Shown here: in pieces, positions 43,916 through 53,457 of the stretch | How the letters are laid out: the number at the start of each line of letters is the position of its first letter | Numbering within the stretch: position 1 is the stretch's first letter | NCBI GenBank assembly: GCA_944349905.1 | Contig: CALVNR010000001.1 | Location: 1 to 64,000 of the forward strand | Length of the DNA: 64,000 nucleotides | Source of the DNA: an uncultured Clostridia bacterium | Lineage (GTDB): Bacteria > Bacillota > Clostridia > Christensenellales > UBA1242 | Reading direction: 5' to 3' | The notes under the pieces: generated by a model | Databases searched by the model: none | What the model was told of the DNA's origin: nothing | The model's input: the letters and a program-made list of their open reading frames with translations, nothing else | Position numbers and translations under genes: made by a program

Positions 43916-45103
43916 ATGGAATTATTGGCACCAGCAGGAAATTTTGATAAACTTGTTACAGCTGTTCATTTTGGAGCAGATGCTGTCTATTTTGCAGGAA
44001 AGATGTATGGACTTCGTGCATTTGCTGGCAATTTTGATGATGAAGAAATAATCAAAGCAATGAATTATTTGCATGCCAATGGCAAGAAGGGTTACATAAC
44101 ATTAAACATTGTTGCAAATGATAGCGATTTTAAAAACATTGATAAATACCTTAATTTGCTTGTAGAGGCAAAGGTTGATGGTGTTATTGTAAGTGATGTT
44201 GGATTAATATATTACATTAGAAAAAATTTTCCTATGATTAATGTACATGTTTCTACTCAGGCTAATGTGAATAATTCGTATTCAGCAAAATTTTTTGCTG
44301 ATATGGGGGTAACAAGAATTGTTCTTGCAAGAGAACTTAATTTGCAACAAATTAAAGAAATATATAATGCAGTAGGGGACAAAGTTGAATTGGAAGGTTT
44401 TGTTCATGGTGCTATGTGTATTTCATATTCAGGGAGATGTTTGCTTTCAAATTATATGACAGGAAGAGATAGCAATAAGGGAGCATGTGTGCAAGCGTGC
44501 AGATGGCAATATGCTATAAGAGAGGTAAACAAAACTGATGAGTATCCTATTGAAGAAGATGAAAGAGGAACTTATATTTTAAATTCAAAAGATTTATGTT
44601 TGATTGAACATATCAAAGAACTTCAAGATGCAGGAATTTGCTCTTTAAAAATTGAAGGAAGAATGAAGTCTGATTATTATGTAGCATCTGTTGTAAATGC
44701 TTATAGGCGAGCATTGGACGGAAATAATAAAATGGAAGTTTTAAAAGAAGAACTTGCAAAAACTAGTCATAGAAGATATACAACAGGATTTATTTTTAAT
44801 AGTGATGACAAAGAGTTTTTGCAAACATCTATGCCAGTTCAAACAGCAGAATTTGTTGCCAAAGTTGTTGAAGATAGTAAAAACGGCATGGTAAAAATAG
44901 AAATGCGAAACCGTTTTAAAATAGGAGATGAACTTGAAATATTATCTCCAAACGATAGTTTTCTAAGAAAAATAGTAATTGAAAAAATAATAGATGATAA
45001 AGGACAAGAAATTGAAGATTGCAAACGAGTTCAAGATATAGTAACAATAAATTGTCCATATCAATTAAAAGAAGGAGACATTTTAAGAAGAACTTTAAAA
45101 TAG
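43916..45103 (+). CDS. U32 family protein (TrhP-like)
   Basis: This 395-aa peptidase-U32-fold protein begins MELLAPAGNFDKLVTAVHFGADAVYFAG. It has the family signature EGFVHGAMCISYSGRCLLSNYMTGRDSNKGACVQ (Cys-rich, possible iron-sulfur ligands) and LKIEGRMKSDYYVASVV. Recent work places such proteins in prephenate-dependent hydroxylation of tRNA uridine 34 (TrhP) rather than proteolysis. The start at 43916 follows AAAGGAG. Confidence 0.9.
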   Translation: MELLAPAGNFDKLVTAVHFGADAVYFAGKMYGLRAFAGNFDDEEIIKAMNYLHANGKKGYITLNIVANDSDFKNIDKYLNLLVEAKVDGVIVSDVGLIYYIRKNFPMINVHVSTQANVNNSYSAKFFADMGVTRIVLARELNLQQIKEIYNAVGDKVELEGFVHGAMCISYSGRCLLSNYMTGRDSNKGACVQACRWQYAIREVNKTDEYPIEEDERGTYILNSKDLCLIEHIKELQDAGICSLKIEGRMKSDYYVASVVNAYRRALDGNNKMEVLKEELAKTSHRRYTTGFIFNSDDKEFLQTSMPVQTAEFVAKVVEDSKNGMVKIEMRNRFKIGDELEILSPNDSFLRKIVIEKIIDDKGQEIEDCKRVQDIVTINCPYQLKEGDILRRTLK

Positions 45104-45130
45104 AATAGGTTGATTGCAACCTATTTTTTT
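45104..45130 (+). terminator. terminator of tsaD-pnuC-U32
   Basis: AATAGGTTG and CAACCTATT pair around ATTG, followed by T residues. Confidence 0.85.
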
Positions 45131-45201
45131 TATTCTTTAAATTCTGAAAAAAGAAAAACATTAAAAAATATTAAAAAATATTAAAAAAATGGCAAAAACT
45201 G

Positions 45202-45230
45202 TTGACTATTTTTTTTAAACTGCATATAAT
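45202..45230 (+). promoter_or_regulatory. sigma-A promoter of the hrcA operon
   Basis: TTGACT (45202-45207), 17 bp, TATAAT (45225-45230). The CIRCE operator starts 4 nt downstream, at the transcription start. Confidence 0.85.
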
Positions 45231-45234
45231 ATTG

Positions 45235-45261
45235 CTAGCACTTGAAACAAGAGAGTGCTAA
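45235..45261. promoter_or_regulatory. CIRCE operator
   Basis: CTAGCACTT (45235-45243), 9-bp spacer, GAGTGCTAA (45253-45261). The right arm is the exact CIRCE consensus; the left arm has two changes from TTAGCACTC. HrcA binds it to repress the operon until heat shock. Confidence 0.93.
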
Positions 45262-45284
45262 AAAAGTCGAAAATTGAGGTCTTA

Positions 45285-46283
45285 ATGAAGCTATCTGAAC
45301 GAAAAAATCAAATTTTATGTATGGCTGTTGAAGAATATATAAAAGATTGCAGTCCTATTACAAGTGGCTATGTTAAAGAAAAGACAAATTTAGGTTTATC
45401 AACGGCAACACTAAGAAATGAACTTAATGCTTTGGAAGCAATGGGGTATTTGAAACAACTTCACACTTCTGGTGGAAGAATTCCAACAGTTCAAGGTTAT
45501 AGATACTATGTTGAAAATTTGCTTTCTACTGCAACTGCAACAAATAGTCAATTAGAAGACGTAAAAAAATTGATTACTTCAAGAACAAATAGTTTGACAG
45601 ACATAGTATCTGGTATTGCAAAGATTGTAAGTCATGCTACAAATTATCCTACTGTTGTTATGCTTAATGGTATTGAAAATCTTGTTCTTGATGAATTTAG
45701 AATAATACCACTTCTAGAACAAAAAGTTATGGTTTTGATAGGAACAAAATCTGGTTATATTTCGCAAGACTTAAATGTTCAAGCAACAATTAAAGAGTGC
45801 CAAGATGCATCAAATTATTTAACCAAAAACTTCAAGGGTGAAACTGTTGGTTTTATGATTGAAAACATTGACCAATTTGAAGAAGGAATGAAAAGTGAAA
45901 TCAAGGCTTTTCAAAATGTAGTTGATACTTTAATTGGTGGACTTAAAAAACTTAACAATACAAAACTTATTGATGTCCATAGAGAAGGAAGCGCAAAGCT
46001 TTTGCAAGACAATGATATTGACGGAGCAAAAAAAGTTTTAAATGTTCTTGATGATAAAGATAAGCTTGCAGATATTGTGAAAGTTGATAGTAAAGATAAA
46101 ATAGAAGTAGATCTTGCTGATGAAGAAAAAAATGATTGTTCTGTTGTTAAAGCTCCAATTTGTTTAAATGGAAATCAGCTTGCTTCAATTGGAGTTATTG
46201 GGCCACAAAGAATGGATTATGCATCAATAGCCTCAGCATTAAAAGTCGTTATTGATAGTCTTAAAGATTTAAAAGGGGAATAA
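45285..46283 (+). CDS. hrcA: heat-inducible transcription repressor HrcA
   Basis: HrcA binds CIRCE. The 332-aa protein starts MKLSERKNQILCMAVEEYIKD, with a winged helix (LGLSTATLRNELNALEAMGYLKQLHTSGGRIPTVQGYRYYV) and the GAF-like C-terminal domain ending IGVIGPQRMDYASIASAL. The ATG at 45285 follows GAGG; an ATG at 45255 lies inside CIRCE. grpE begins right after its stop. Confidence 0.96.
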   Translation: MKLSERKNQILCMAVEEYIKDCSPITSGYVKEKTNLGLSTATLRNELNALEAMGYLKQLHTSGGRIPTVQGYRYYVENLLSTATATNSQLEDVKKLITSRTNSLTDIVSGIAKIVSHATNYPTVVMLNGIENLVLDEFRIIPLLEQKVMVLIGTKSGYISQDLNVQATIKECQDASNYLTKNFKGETVGFMIENIDQFEEGMKSEIKAFQNVVDTLIGGLKKLNNTKLIDVHREGSAKLLQDNDIDGAKKVLNVLDDKDKLADIVKVDSKDKIEVDLADEEKNDCSVVKAPICLNGNQLASIGVIGPQRMDYASIASALKVVIDSLKDLKGE

Positions 46284-46880
46284 ATGTCTAAGGAAAATTT
46301 TAAAGAAGAAAAACACAAAAGATGTCATTGTGAAGAAAATTGTGATTGCAAGGAAGAAAAAGAAAAAAAATGCAGTTGTGAACATGACAAATGTGAATGC
46401 AAATGCGATAAAGAACATGAAGAATGTGATTGTTCATGTAATTGTGACCACGAAGAAAATGAAAGTCAAGATTATTTGAATCTGGCAAAACAAATTCAAG
46501 CCGATTTTGAAAATTTTCGTAGGCATGCCATAGAAGATATAAAACAAGCTAAAATATCTGGGCAAGCGTCAATTATAGAAGCATTTTTACCTTGTCTTGA
46601 TACTTTTAAAGAAGCTAAAAAATCTATTAATGATGCTGATGTTTTAAAAGGTGTTGAAATGATTGAAAACAAAATAATTGACACTTTAAAAAGCGTTGGT
46701 GTTGAAAAAATAGAATCTGTGGGGCAAAAATATAACCCACATCTGCACAATGTAATTGCCGTTTTAAATGTTGCAGATAAAGATAATGATGTAATCATTG
46801 ATGAATATCAAGCAGGTTACATGTTTAACGGCAAAGTTATTAGATATGCAAAAGTCATCGTCAATAAAAAGGAGGATTAA
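46284..46880 (+). CDS. grpE: GrpE nucleotide exchange factor with Cys-rich N-terminal tail
   Basis: GrpE releases ADP from DnaK. Residues 65-198 are a normal GrpE: a long helix ([23 protein letters not shown]), [10 protein letters not shown], and the C-terminal beta domain ([33 protein letters not shown]). Residues 10-60, normally an acidic disordered tail without cysteine, here contain 13 Cys (14, 16, 20, 22, 30, 32, 37, 39, 41, 48, 50, 52, 54), mostly as Cys-X-Cys, with His 11, 15, 34, 45 and 56. This is metallothionein-like. The ATG follows AGGGGA and lies directly after the hrcA stop. Confidence 0.95.
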   Translation: MSKENFKEEKHKRCHCEENCDCKEEKEKKCSCEHDKCECKCDKEHEECDCSCNCDHEENESQDYLNLAKQIQADFENFRRHAIEDIKQAKISGQASIIEAFLPCLDTFKEAKKSINDADVLKGVEMIENKIIDTLKSVGVEKIESVGQKYNPHLHNVIAVLNVADKDNDVIIDEYQAGYMFNGKVIRYAKVIVNKKED

Positions 46881-46884
46881 AATT

Positions 46885-48705
46885 ATGGGAAAAATTATTG
46901 GAATTGACTTAGGAACTACAAACTCTTGCGTTGCTGTTATGGAAGGTGGTAAACCAACTGTTATTGCAAACGCAGAAGGAGATAGAACAACACCATCTGT
47001 TGTTGCTTACACAAAAGAAGGGGAAAGACTTGTTGGTAAAGTTGCAAAAAGACAAGCAATTGTTAATGCTGAAAATACTATTCAATCTATTAAAAGAGAA
47101 ATGGGAACAAATTATAAAGCAAAATTGAATGGTAAAGAATATACTCCACAAGAAATTTCTGCAATGATTTTAGCAAAACTTAAAGCCGATGCTGAAAGTT
47201 ATTTAGGGGGGAAAGTATCACAAGCTGTTATTACTGTTCCTGCTTACTTTAACGACTCTCAAAGACAAGCGACAAAAGATGCTGGTAAAATTGCTGGACT
47301 TGAAGTGTTGAGAATTATCAACGAACCAACAGCTGCCGCTCTTGCTTATGGTCTTGATAAAGGTGAAAACTCAAATCAAAAAATTTTAGTTTACGACCTT
47401 GGTGGTGGTACATTTGATGTTTCTATTCTTGAAATAGGAGATGGCGTTTTTGAAGTGTTGTCTACAAATGGTAATACTCGTCTTGGTGGTGATGATTTTG
47501 ATAACAGAATTATAGACCTTTTGGTTGAAGAATTTAAAAAGACAAACAGCATTGACTTGTCTACTGACAAACTTGCTATGCAAAGACTTAAAGAAGCTGC
47601 TGAAAAAGCAAAAATTGACCTTTCAGCTACTCCAAAAACAACTATTTCTCTTCCATTTATTTCTGCTGATGCAACAGGTCCTAAACATATGGAATATGAA
47701 CTTACAAGGGCAAAATTTGATGCTATCACAGAAGACCTTGTAAAAGAAACTATTGAATGTTCAAAAAGAGCTCTTGCTGATGCAAAACTTAGCAAAGAAC
47801 AAATCAACAAAGTTGTTTTAGTTGGTGGCTCTACAAGAATTCCAGCTGTTCAAGATGCAGTTAAGGCATTTACAGGCAAAGAACCTTACAAAGGCATTAA
47901 CCCTGATGAGTGTGTCGCAGTAGGTGCAGCTATTCAAGCAGGTGTTTTGGGTGGAGAAGTAAAAGATGTTCTTCTTCTTGATGTAACTCCACTTTCTCTT
48001 GGTATTGAAACTTTGGGTGGTGTGTTTACAAAACTCATAGAAAGAAACACTACTATTCCTACAAAAAAATCTCAAATTTTCTCTACTGCTGTTGACAACC
48101 AACCTGGCGTAGATATTCATGTATTGCAAGGTGAAAGAGAATTTGCTGCTCAAAACAAAACTTTGGGTAGATTCCAACTTTCTGATATTCCACCAGCACC
48201 AAGAGGTGTTCCACAAATAGAAGTTACTTTTGATATTGATGCAAATGGTATTGTAAAAGTTTCTGCAAAAGACCTTGGAACAAACAAGGAACAAAATATT
48301 ACAATTACTGCTTCTTCAAATCTTAAAGAAGAAGATATTGAAAAAGCTATAAAAGAAGCAGAAGCACATGCAGAAGAAGATAAAAAGAGAAAAGAGCTTG
48401 TTGAAACAAAAAATCAAGCAGACAATTTAGTTTATGGACTTGAAAAAATGCTTAAAGAAAATGGTGATAAACTTAACGAAGATGACAAGAAAAAACTTCA
48501 AGATGCCATTGAAAAAGCAAAGAAAGAATTTGAAAGTGAAGATATTGAAGTAATTAAAAAAGCAATAGATGAACTTACAAATGTATCTAACGGAATCGTT
48601 TCAAAAATGTATCAAGGTGCAAATCCAAATGGAACAAATCCAAATGGTGATGGCTCTAACAATGGTGGTTCAACTGATGGCGACCCAGAAGTTGTTGTTG
48701 ACTAA
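46885..48705 (+). CDS. dnaK: molecular chaperone DnaK
   Basis: DnaK (Hsp70) is 606 aa here: nucleotide-binding domain with [42 protein letters not shown] and [11 protein letters not shown]; linker [12 protein letters not shown]; substrate domain; and a C-terminal lid ending in a Gly/Asn-rich tail with acidic DGDPEVVVD. The start at 46885 follows AAGGAGG, 4 nt after grpE. Codon use suggests high expression. Confidence 0.98.
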   Translation: MGKIIGIDLGTTNSCVAVMEGGKPTVIANAEGDRTTPSVVAYTKEGERLVGKVAKRQAIVNAENTIQSIKREMGTNYKAKLNGKEYTPQEISAMILAKLKADAESYLGGKVSQAVITVPAYFNDSQRQATKDAGKIAGLEVLRIINEPTAAALAYGLDKGENSNQKILVYDLGGGTFDVSILEIGDGVFEVLSTNGNTRLGGDDFDNRIIDLLVEEFKKTNSIDLSTDKLAMQRLKEAAEKAKIDLSATPKTTISLPFISADATGPKHMEYELTRAKFDAITEDLVKETIECSKRALADAKLSKEQINKVVLVGGSTRIPAVQDAVKAFTGKEPYKGINPDECVAVGAAIQAGVLGGEVKDVLLLDVTPLSLGIETLGGVFTKLIERNTTIPTKKSQIFSTAVDNQPGVDIHVLQGEREFAAQNKTLGRFQLSDIPPAPRGVPQIEVTFDIDANGIVKVSAKDLGTNKEQNITITASSNLKEEDIEKAIKEAEAHAEEDKKRKELVETKNQADNLVYGLEKMLKENGDKLNEDDKKKLQDAIEKAKKEFESEDIEVIKKAIDELTNVSNGIVSKMYQGANPNGTNPNGDGSNNGGSTDGDPEVVVD

Positions 48706-48726
48706 TAAAAATATAGGAGAAATAAG

Positions 48727-49263
48727 ATGAAGGTTTTATTAATTGTTGATATGCAAAAAGGTTTTATTACAAATAGCAACAAAGGTTTAATTGAAAATAT
48801 AAATTTCCAAATTAAATCTGGTCAATATGATAAAATTGTTGCTACAAAGTTTATTAATAAAGAAAATAGTAATTACATTAAAAAATTGAATTGGAATGCT
48901 ATGTTTAATGGAGAAGAAACAGACTTTGCAATAGATTTACCAAAAAACGCAATTATAATAGAAAAAACTTCTTATGGCTTGCCTTTAAAAAATTTTTCTA
49001 AAAACGGCACGGAATTGGTAGAAAATAGCAAAAAAATATTAGACCAAAATGATGATTTATTCATTTGTGGAACTGATTACGATGCATGCGTATTAGCAAT
49101 TGCTTATCAAATGTTTGATAACGGATATAATGTATCATTTTTAAACAATTGTATAGGTTCATCATCTAGAAACCCTATTGATAAAAAAATAATAGAAAGA
49201 ATATTAACTAGAAATTTTGGTGCACACAGTATTAAAGCAGAAGAATTAAATGAAAAAGAATAA
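48727..49263 (+). CDS. isochorismatase-like cysteine hydrolase
   Basis: This 178-aa member of the isochorismatase/nicotinamidase fold has the catalytic Asp8 (LIVDMQKGF), Lys80 (IEKTSYG) and Cys121 ([10 protein letters not shown]) triad. It sits between dnaK and dnaJ, 21 nt after dnaK and 23 nt before dnaJ, which is not a usual position. Ribosome site AGGAG. The substrate is unknown. A nicotinamidase role is conceivable given NrtR and PnuC in the window, but the metal-binding residues of nicotinamidases are not clear here. Confidence 0.83.
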   Translation: MKVLLIVDMQKGFITNSNKGLIENINFQIKSGQYDKIVATKFINKENSNYIKKLNWNAMFNGEETDFAIDLPKNAIIIEKTSYGLPLKNFSKNGTELVENSKKILDQNDDLFICGTDYDACVLAIAYQMFDNGYNVSFLNNCIGSSSRNPIDKKIIERILTRNFGAHSIKAEELNEKE

Positions 49264-49286
49264 AAAAATCTAAAAGTGAGATTTAT

Positions 49287-50417
49287 ATGGCGAATAAAGA
49301 TTATTATTCAATTTTAGGAGTTGACAAAAACGCAAGTGATGATGAGATTAAATCTGCATACCGAAGACTTGCAAAAAAATATCACCCTGACCTTAATAAA
49401 ACTGAAGAAGCTGCTGAAAAATTTAAAGAAATAAATGAAGCTTATGAAGTTTTGGGAGATTCTAAAAAAAGAGCTAATTATGACCAATTTGGTTCTGTTG
49501 ATGGAAATCCATTTGGTGCAGGTGGTTCTGCAGGTGGTGGTTTTGGCGATTTCTTTGGTGGAGGCGGTGGTTTTGGCGACATTTTCTCTGATATCTTTTC
49601 TGCATTTGGTGGTGGAAGTAGAAGTGGTGCTAGAACAATGGTCAAAGGTGAAGACATAGATATAAATATGAATTTAACTTTTGAAGAAGCTTGTTTTGGT
49701 GTTGAAAAAAACATTACAATTGGTAAAATTGAAAAATGTGAAAAATGTAATGGAACTGGTGCAAAAAATGGTAGTGAATTTACAACTTGTTCTTCTTGTC
49801 AAGGCACTGGTCGTGTAAGGTTTCAACAAAATACAATGTTTGGTACAACCATACGAGAAAGCATTTGCCCTAAATGTAATGGTTCTGGGAAGATTGTGAA
49901 AGATAAATGTGAATCTTGTAATGGAAAGGGGTATCAAAGAGTTCAAAAAAATGTCAAAGTTAAAGTTCCAGCAGGTATAGACGATGGGCAAACATTAAGA
50001 CTTAGAGGAGAAGGAAATGCTCCTACGAGAAATGGTATAAACGGAGATTTAAATATTCATATTTCTGTTGCTCAGCACAATATTCTTGTTAGGAAAGGTA
50101 ATGACTTATACATGGATTTATATCTTCCTTTTACTACTACATTGCTAGGTGGTAAGATTGATATTCCTACATTAAATGGGAATTATTCTCTTTCTATTCC
50201 AGAACTTACACCTAGTGGAACAGTAATGCGTTTAAAAAATCGTGGTGTTAAAATTTTAAATAAGGAAAAATATGGCGATCTGCTTGTTACAATAAAAGCA
50301 GAATGTCCAAAATCTCTTGATAAAGACACAAAAGAAAAATTACAGGAGATTGCCAATAATTATTCAGAATCTGATTACTTAAAATTTAACAACTTTTTAA
50401 AGAAAATGAAAAAATAG
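49287..50417 (+). CDS. dnaJ: chaperone DnaJ
   Basis: DnaJ (Hsp40), 376 aa: J domain with HPD at residues 33-35, a Gly/Phe-rich region (about 70-115), four zinc CxxCxGxG repeats ([32 protein letters not shown]) and the C-terminal peptide-binding domains. It closes the CIRCE operon. The weak ribosome site is GTGAG. Confidence 0.97.
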   Translation: MANKDYYSILGVDKNASDDEIKSAYRRLAKKYHPDLNKTEEAAEKFKEINEAYEVLGDSKKRANYDQFGSVDGNPFGAGGSAGGGFGDFFGGGGGFGDIFSDIFSAFGGGSRSGARTMVKGEDIDINMNLTFEEACFGVEKNITIGKIEKCEKCNGTGAKNGSEFTTCSSCQGTGRVRFQQNTMFGTTIRESICPKCNGSGKIVKDKCESCNGKGYQRVQKNVKVKVPAGIDDGQTLRLRGEGNAPTRNGINGDLNIHISVAQHNILVRKGNDLYMDLYLPFTTTLLGGKIDIPTLNGNYSLSIPELTPSGTVMRLKNRGVKILNKEKYGDLLVTIKAECPKSLDKDTKEKLQEIANNYSESDYLKFNNFLKKMKK

Positions 50418-50436
50418 GCAAAAGCCTATTTTTTTT
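50411..50436. terminator. terminator of the hrcA operon
   Basis: AAAATAGGC and GCCTATTTT pair around AAAA, followed by T residues. It is shared with convergent rsmE. Confidence 0.85.
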
Positions 50437-50451
50437 AATATAATTTTTTTG

Positions 50452-51156
50452 TTAGTTATTGGTTATAGCATTGACTAGCGATAATAAAGATACTACTGCT
50501 GTTGAACATCTTAAAATCCTTTTTCCTAATGTTATAGAATTTTCTGTATTTGCCTTTAACAACAAAATTTCATTATCAGAAAATCCACCTTCATTTCCTA
50601 TTACTAATGCAACATTATTTGCGCTGAAAAGTTCTTTTATATCAAATATAGATTTGTTATTTTCTTTTTCATTTGCAAAAACAACTATATCAAATTTTTT
50701 TAATTTTTGAATCATTGTTTCAAAATTTATCAAAGGATATACTTCCATTAATTTTGACCTTTCACATTGTTTGCTTGCTGTTAATACTTGTTGTTTTATT
50801 CTTTCAAGATTTATGCTTTTAGTATTAGAATAATCTGAAACAAAAAATTGCAAGTTTGAAACTCCTAATTCTACACTCTTTGGTATTATTTCATCAATAT
50901 AATCTTTTTTTGGCAATGCTTGAAACAAGGTAATATTTCTTTTTGGTAGAGCTTCACATTTTTTTTGACTATTTATTTGTGTAATACATTGTTTTTTGTT
51001 TATTTCAATGATTGTGCAAAAATAATCAAAATCATCATTTATATTGCAAATGATTTCATCGCCTTTTTTCATTCGTAAAACTTTGCTTAGATGAACTAAG
51101 TCATCTTCTTCAATTATTATTTTGTTATTTATCTTTTTCCCAAAAAATCTTTTCAT
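50452..51156 (-). CDS. rsmE: 16S rRNA m3U1498 methyltransferase RsmE
   Basis: RsmE methylates U1498 of 16S rRNA. The 234-aa SPOUT protein has an N-terminal PUA-like domain (LVHLSKVLRMKKGDEI), PKKDYIDEIIPKSVELGV, and the knot motifs VIGNEGGFSDNE and LGKRILRCSTAVVSLLSLV. In many Firmicutes it follows dnaJ (with prmA) in the same direction; here it is inverted and prmA is absent. No ribosome site precedes the ATG. Confidence 0.94.
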   Translation of the reverse strand: MKRFFGKKINNKIIIEEDDLVHLSKVLRMKKGDEIICNINDDFDYFCTIIEINKKQCITQINSQKKCEALPKRNITLFQALPKKDYIDEIIPKSVELGVSNLQFFVSDYSNTKSINLERIKQQVLTASKQCERSKLMEVYPLINFETMIQKLKKFDIVVFANEKENNKSIFDIKELFSANNVALVIGNEGGFSDNEILLLKANTENSITLGKRILRCSTAVVSLLSLVNAITNN

Positions 51157-51162
51157 ACAAAC

Positions 51163-51191
51163 ATATTACAATAACTAATATATAAAGTCAA
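51163..51191 (-). promoter_or_regulatory. leaderless promoter of rsmE
   Basis: On the minus strand: TTGACT (51186-51191), 17 bp, TAATAT (51163-51168), then 6 nt (51157-51162) to the ATG at 51156. No Shine-Dalgarno. Confidence 0.7.
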
Positions 51192-51314
51192 ATCAAAAGT
51201 TTATTAATTTAAATTTTTTATGCAAGAAAAACAGTTTTTAAATTAATATAAAATAATTGCCTTTAACAATTAAATGTGTTAAACTATTGATACATAAATG
51301 TTTCAATCAAACAA

Positions 51315-51346
51315 CTTGTTAAATAACAAGATAAAAATTTTATAAA
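51315..51346 (+). promoter_or_regulatory. tRNA-Arg promoter with palindrome over the -35
   Basis: TTGTTA (51317-51322), 18 bp, TATAAA (51341-51346). A perfect 16-bp palindrome, CTTGTTA-AA-TAACAAG (51315-51330), covers the -35. Confidence 0.5.
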
Positions 51347-51362
51347 ATGCAAGCATATATGA

Positions 51363-51438
51363 GACCTCGTAGTAAAACAGGATATTACGGAGCCCTCCTA
51401 AGGCTTTGTTCTGGGTTCGAGTCCCGGCGGGGTCACCA
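51363..51438 (+). tRNA. tRNA-Arg(CCU)
   Basis: 76 nt with acceptor GACCTCG/CGGGGTC (one G-U). The D stem is GTAA/TTAC, the anticodon arm GAGCC-CTCCTAA-GGCTT gives CCU, the T arm is CTGGG-TTCGAGT-CCCGG, and CCA is encoded at 51436-51438. The AU-rich 4-bp D stem is unlike the usual GCTC/GAGC arm. Confidence 0.92.
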
Positions 51439-51577
51439 ATTTTAAATAAAATGTTGTTTTTGTTATGGTTAGTTTGTAGCTTTTTATATAAAATTAAAAT
51501 AATTAAAATTATATAAAAACTTCATAAGCATTTTTATTTTTAAAATTTAAAAAAATAGGATTAATTTGGAGGTAAAT

Positions 51578-51913
51578 ATGAGTCAAGAATATCTTGGTAA
51601 AATTGTAGAAGTGAAAATGGATAGAGTTATGGGAAGTAAACATCCGAAACATGGTTTTATTTATCCAGTCAATTATGGTTATATTCCAAATACAATTTCT
51701 GGTGATGGGGAAGAGTTGGATGCTTATGTTTTAGGAGTTTTTGAACGAGTAGAAAATTTTAAAGGTAAAGTCATAGCAATTATTCATAGAATTAATGATA
51801 ACGATGACAAGTTGGTGGTAGTGCCTGAATACAAGAATTATACTGATGAGCAAATAAGAGCATTGACAGAATTTCAAGAACAATGGTTCGAGTCTGAGAT
51901 TTGGAGAAAATAA
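51578..51913 (+). CDS. small inorganic pyrophosphatase-like protein
   Basis: This 111-aa protein has the type I pyrophosphatase core: HGFIYPVNYGYIPNT and GDGEELDAYVLGV (the family pattern is DGDPLD; here the middle Asp is Glu and Pro is Glu). NDDKLVVVPEYK supplies the third acidic site. Typical bacterial enzymes are about 170 aa; this one lacks the C-terminal third. GGAGG lies 7 nt before the ATG at 51578. It is probably PPi-hydrolysing or acts on a related phosphoanhydride; activity is uncertain because of the altered signature. Confidence 0.8.
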   Translation: MSQEYLGKIVEVKMDRVMGSKHPKHGFIYPVNYGYIPNTISGDGEELDAYVLGVFERVENFKGKVIAIIHRINDNDDKLVVVPEYKNYTDEQIRALTEFQEQWFESEIWRK

Positions 51914-52243
51914 TTTAAGTTTATGTTTTATAGTATAATTTTTACATATTGATAAAAAAATCATATATTGCAAATTAACTAAATATAAATATCAAAAAAT
52001 AAACAAAAAAATTGATTTATCAATATAGAAATTAAGATTGTTATTACAATTATTATTTAATTTTTAGTTACTTTTTTAAAAAGTTACATAATTATTTTCA
52101 ATTAGTTAACTAAGAAATAATTTTAAAGTAGATATTGTAAATTATAATTTTATATGTAATTTAAGTAAAAATTTAATTATTTTTGATAATTATTTTAAAT
52201 ATTTAAAGTAAAAAAAATTTTATTAAAATTAATGGAGTTAAAA
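51914..52243. other. AT-rich intergenic region before the R-M genes
   Basis: 330 bases, extremely AT-rich, with no ORF or RNA I can support. It holds a 12-bp perfect palindrome TTAGTTAACTAA (52102-52113) and an ACTTTTT/AAAAAGT inverted repeat near 52070. Either could be control sites for the methyltransferase gene. Confidence 0.5.
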
Positions 52244-53431
52244 ATGAAAAATAAAATTTTTATAGGGAACAATTTAGATTGGCTTAATAGCAATAAAATG
52301 AGTGAGTTTATTGAAAAAGTTGGTTTGGTTTACATAGATCCTCCATATAATAATGGTGCAAAGCTCTCCTATAAAAATTCTTTGGGCACAGATGAATGGG
52401 CGCTTGCTATGGAGCAAGCTATAAAAGCTTCTTACAAATATATGTCTCAGGATGCAGCCATTTTTGTTAGCATTGATGACAGAGAATTAGTATCTTTAAA
52501 AATTATTTTGGACAAAATTTTTAAAAAGGAAAATTTTGTGGGAATTTTTATAACAAGACAGGCTCAAAGAAGTAATGCAAAACATATAAATACAATTCAC
52601 GAATATGTACTTTGTTACGCTAAAAATAAGCAAAAATTGCCAGAATTTAAAATAAATAGAATAGATATTCCTGAAGAGAAGTTAATGATTGATACAATAA
52701 TTTCAAAGGTTAATGAAGAATTCAAGAATTATGGACATGATTCAGCACAACATTTATTACAGGATTTGATTCAATATTTTTGTTCTTTAAATAATATTAA
52801 ATGGCTTCGCAATTATAATAATATTGATGAAAAAGGGAAAATATATTTTGCAAAAGATTTATCAACCCCAGGTAAGCCTAGAAGTGTAAACATTTCATCA
52901 ATTAATTTGCATTTGGATCCTCTACTGACTCGTGGATGGAGTAGTGACAGAAAGTTTATAAAACTATATAAAGAAGACAGGCTTGTTTTTAGAAGAAATA
53001 GACCTTACGAAAAACATTACTTAAATGAAGCTCAAGATAGTGCACCTTCTATTTTAAATTTTTATTCACGACAAGGAACAAATGCATTAAAAAAAATGGG
53101 AATTAACAAGTTATTTGATACTCCTAAGCCAGTTGAAATGATTAAATTTTTTATTCGTTTGGGTTGTAAAAGAAATACTTACATTATGGATTTTTTCGCG
53201 GGTTCTGGAACTACCGCACAGGCTGTTTATGAAGTAAACAAAGAAGATAATACTAATCATAATTATATTTTAATACAACTTGATGAAAAAATAAATAAAA
53301 AGTCACCGGTTTTTGATGAGTGTAAAAAATTGGGGATTAACCCCAAAATGCAATATATTTTAAAATATCGTATAGATAAATATTTGCAAATTAACAATAG
53401 AACTATTGATTATGATTTTTATGATGCATAA
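52244..53431 (+). CDS. DNA methyltransferase (N6-adenine/N4-cytosine, beta class)
   Basis: This 395-aa enzyme has motif IV DPPY at 32-35, early in the chain, and motif I DFFAGSGTT late (about 316). That is the beta order of amino-methyltransferases (Mod-like/MboII-like). YILIQLDEKI follows motif I. A target-recognition region lies between. The start at 52244 follows GGAG; an ATG at 52232 contains that site. The next gene, 26 nt on, looks like the cognate endonuclease. The recognition sequence cannot be read off. Confidence 0.88.
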   Translation: MKNKIFIGNNLDWLNSNKMSEFIEKVGLVYIDPPYNNGAKLSYKNSLGTDEWALAMEQAIKASYKYMSQDAAIFVSIDDRELVSLKIILDKIFKKENFVGIFITRQAQRSNAKHINTIHEYVLCYAKNKQKLPEFKINRIDIPEEKLMIDTIISKVNEEFKNYGHDSAQHLLQDLIQYFCSLNNIKWLRNYNNIDEKGKIYFAKDLSTPGKPRSVNISSINLHLDPLLTRGWSSDRKFIKLYKEDRLVFRRNRPYEKHYLNEAQDSAPSILNFYSRQGTNALKKMGINKLFDTPKPVEMIKFFIRLGCKRNTYIMDFFAGSGTTAQAVYEVNKEDNTNHNYILIQLDEKINKKSPVFDECKKLGINPKMQYILKYRIDKYLQINNRTIDYDFYDA

Positions 53432-53457
53432 AAAAAAGGTTAAGGAGTATAATACAA

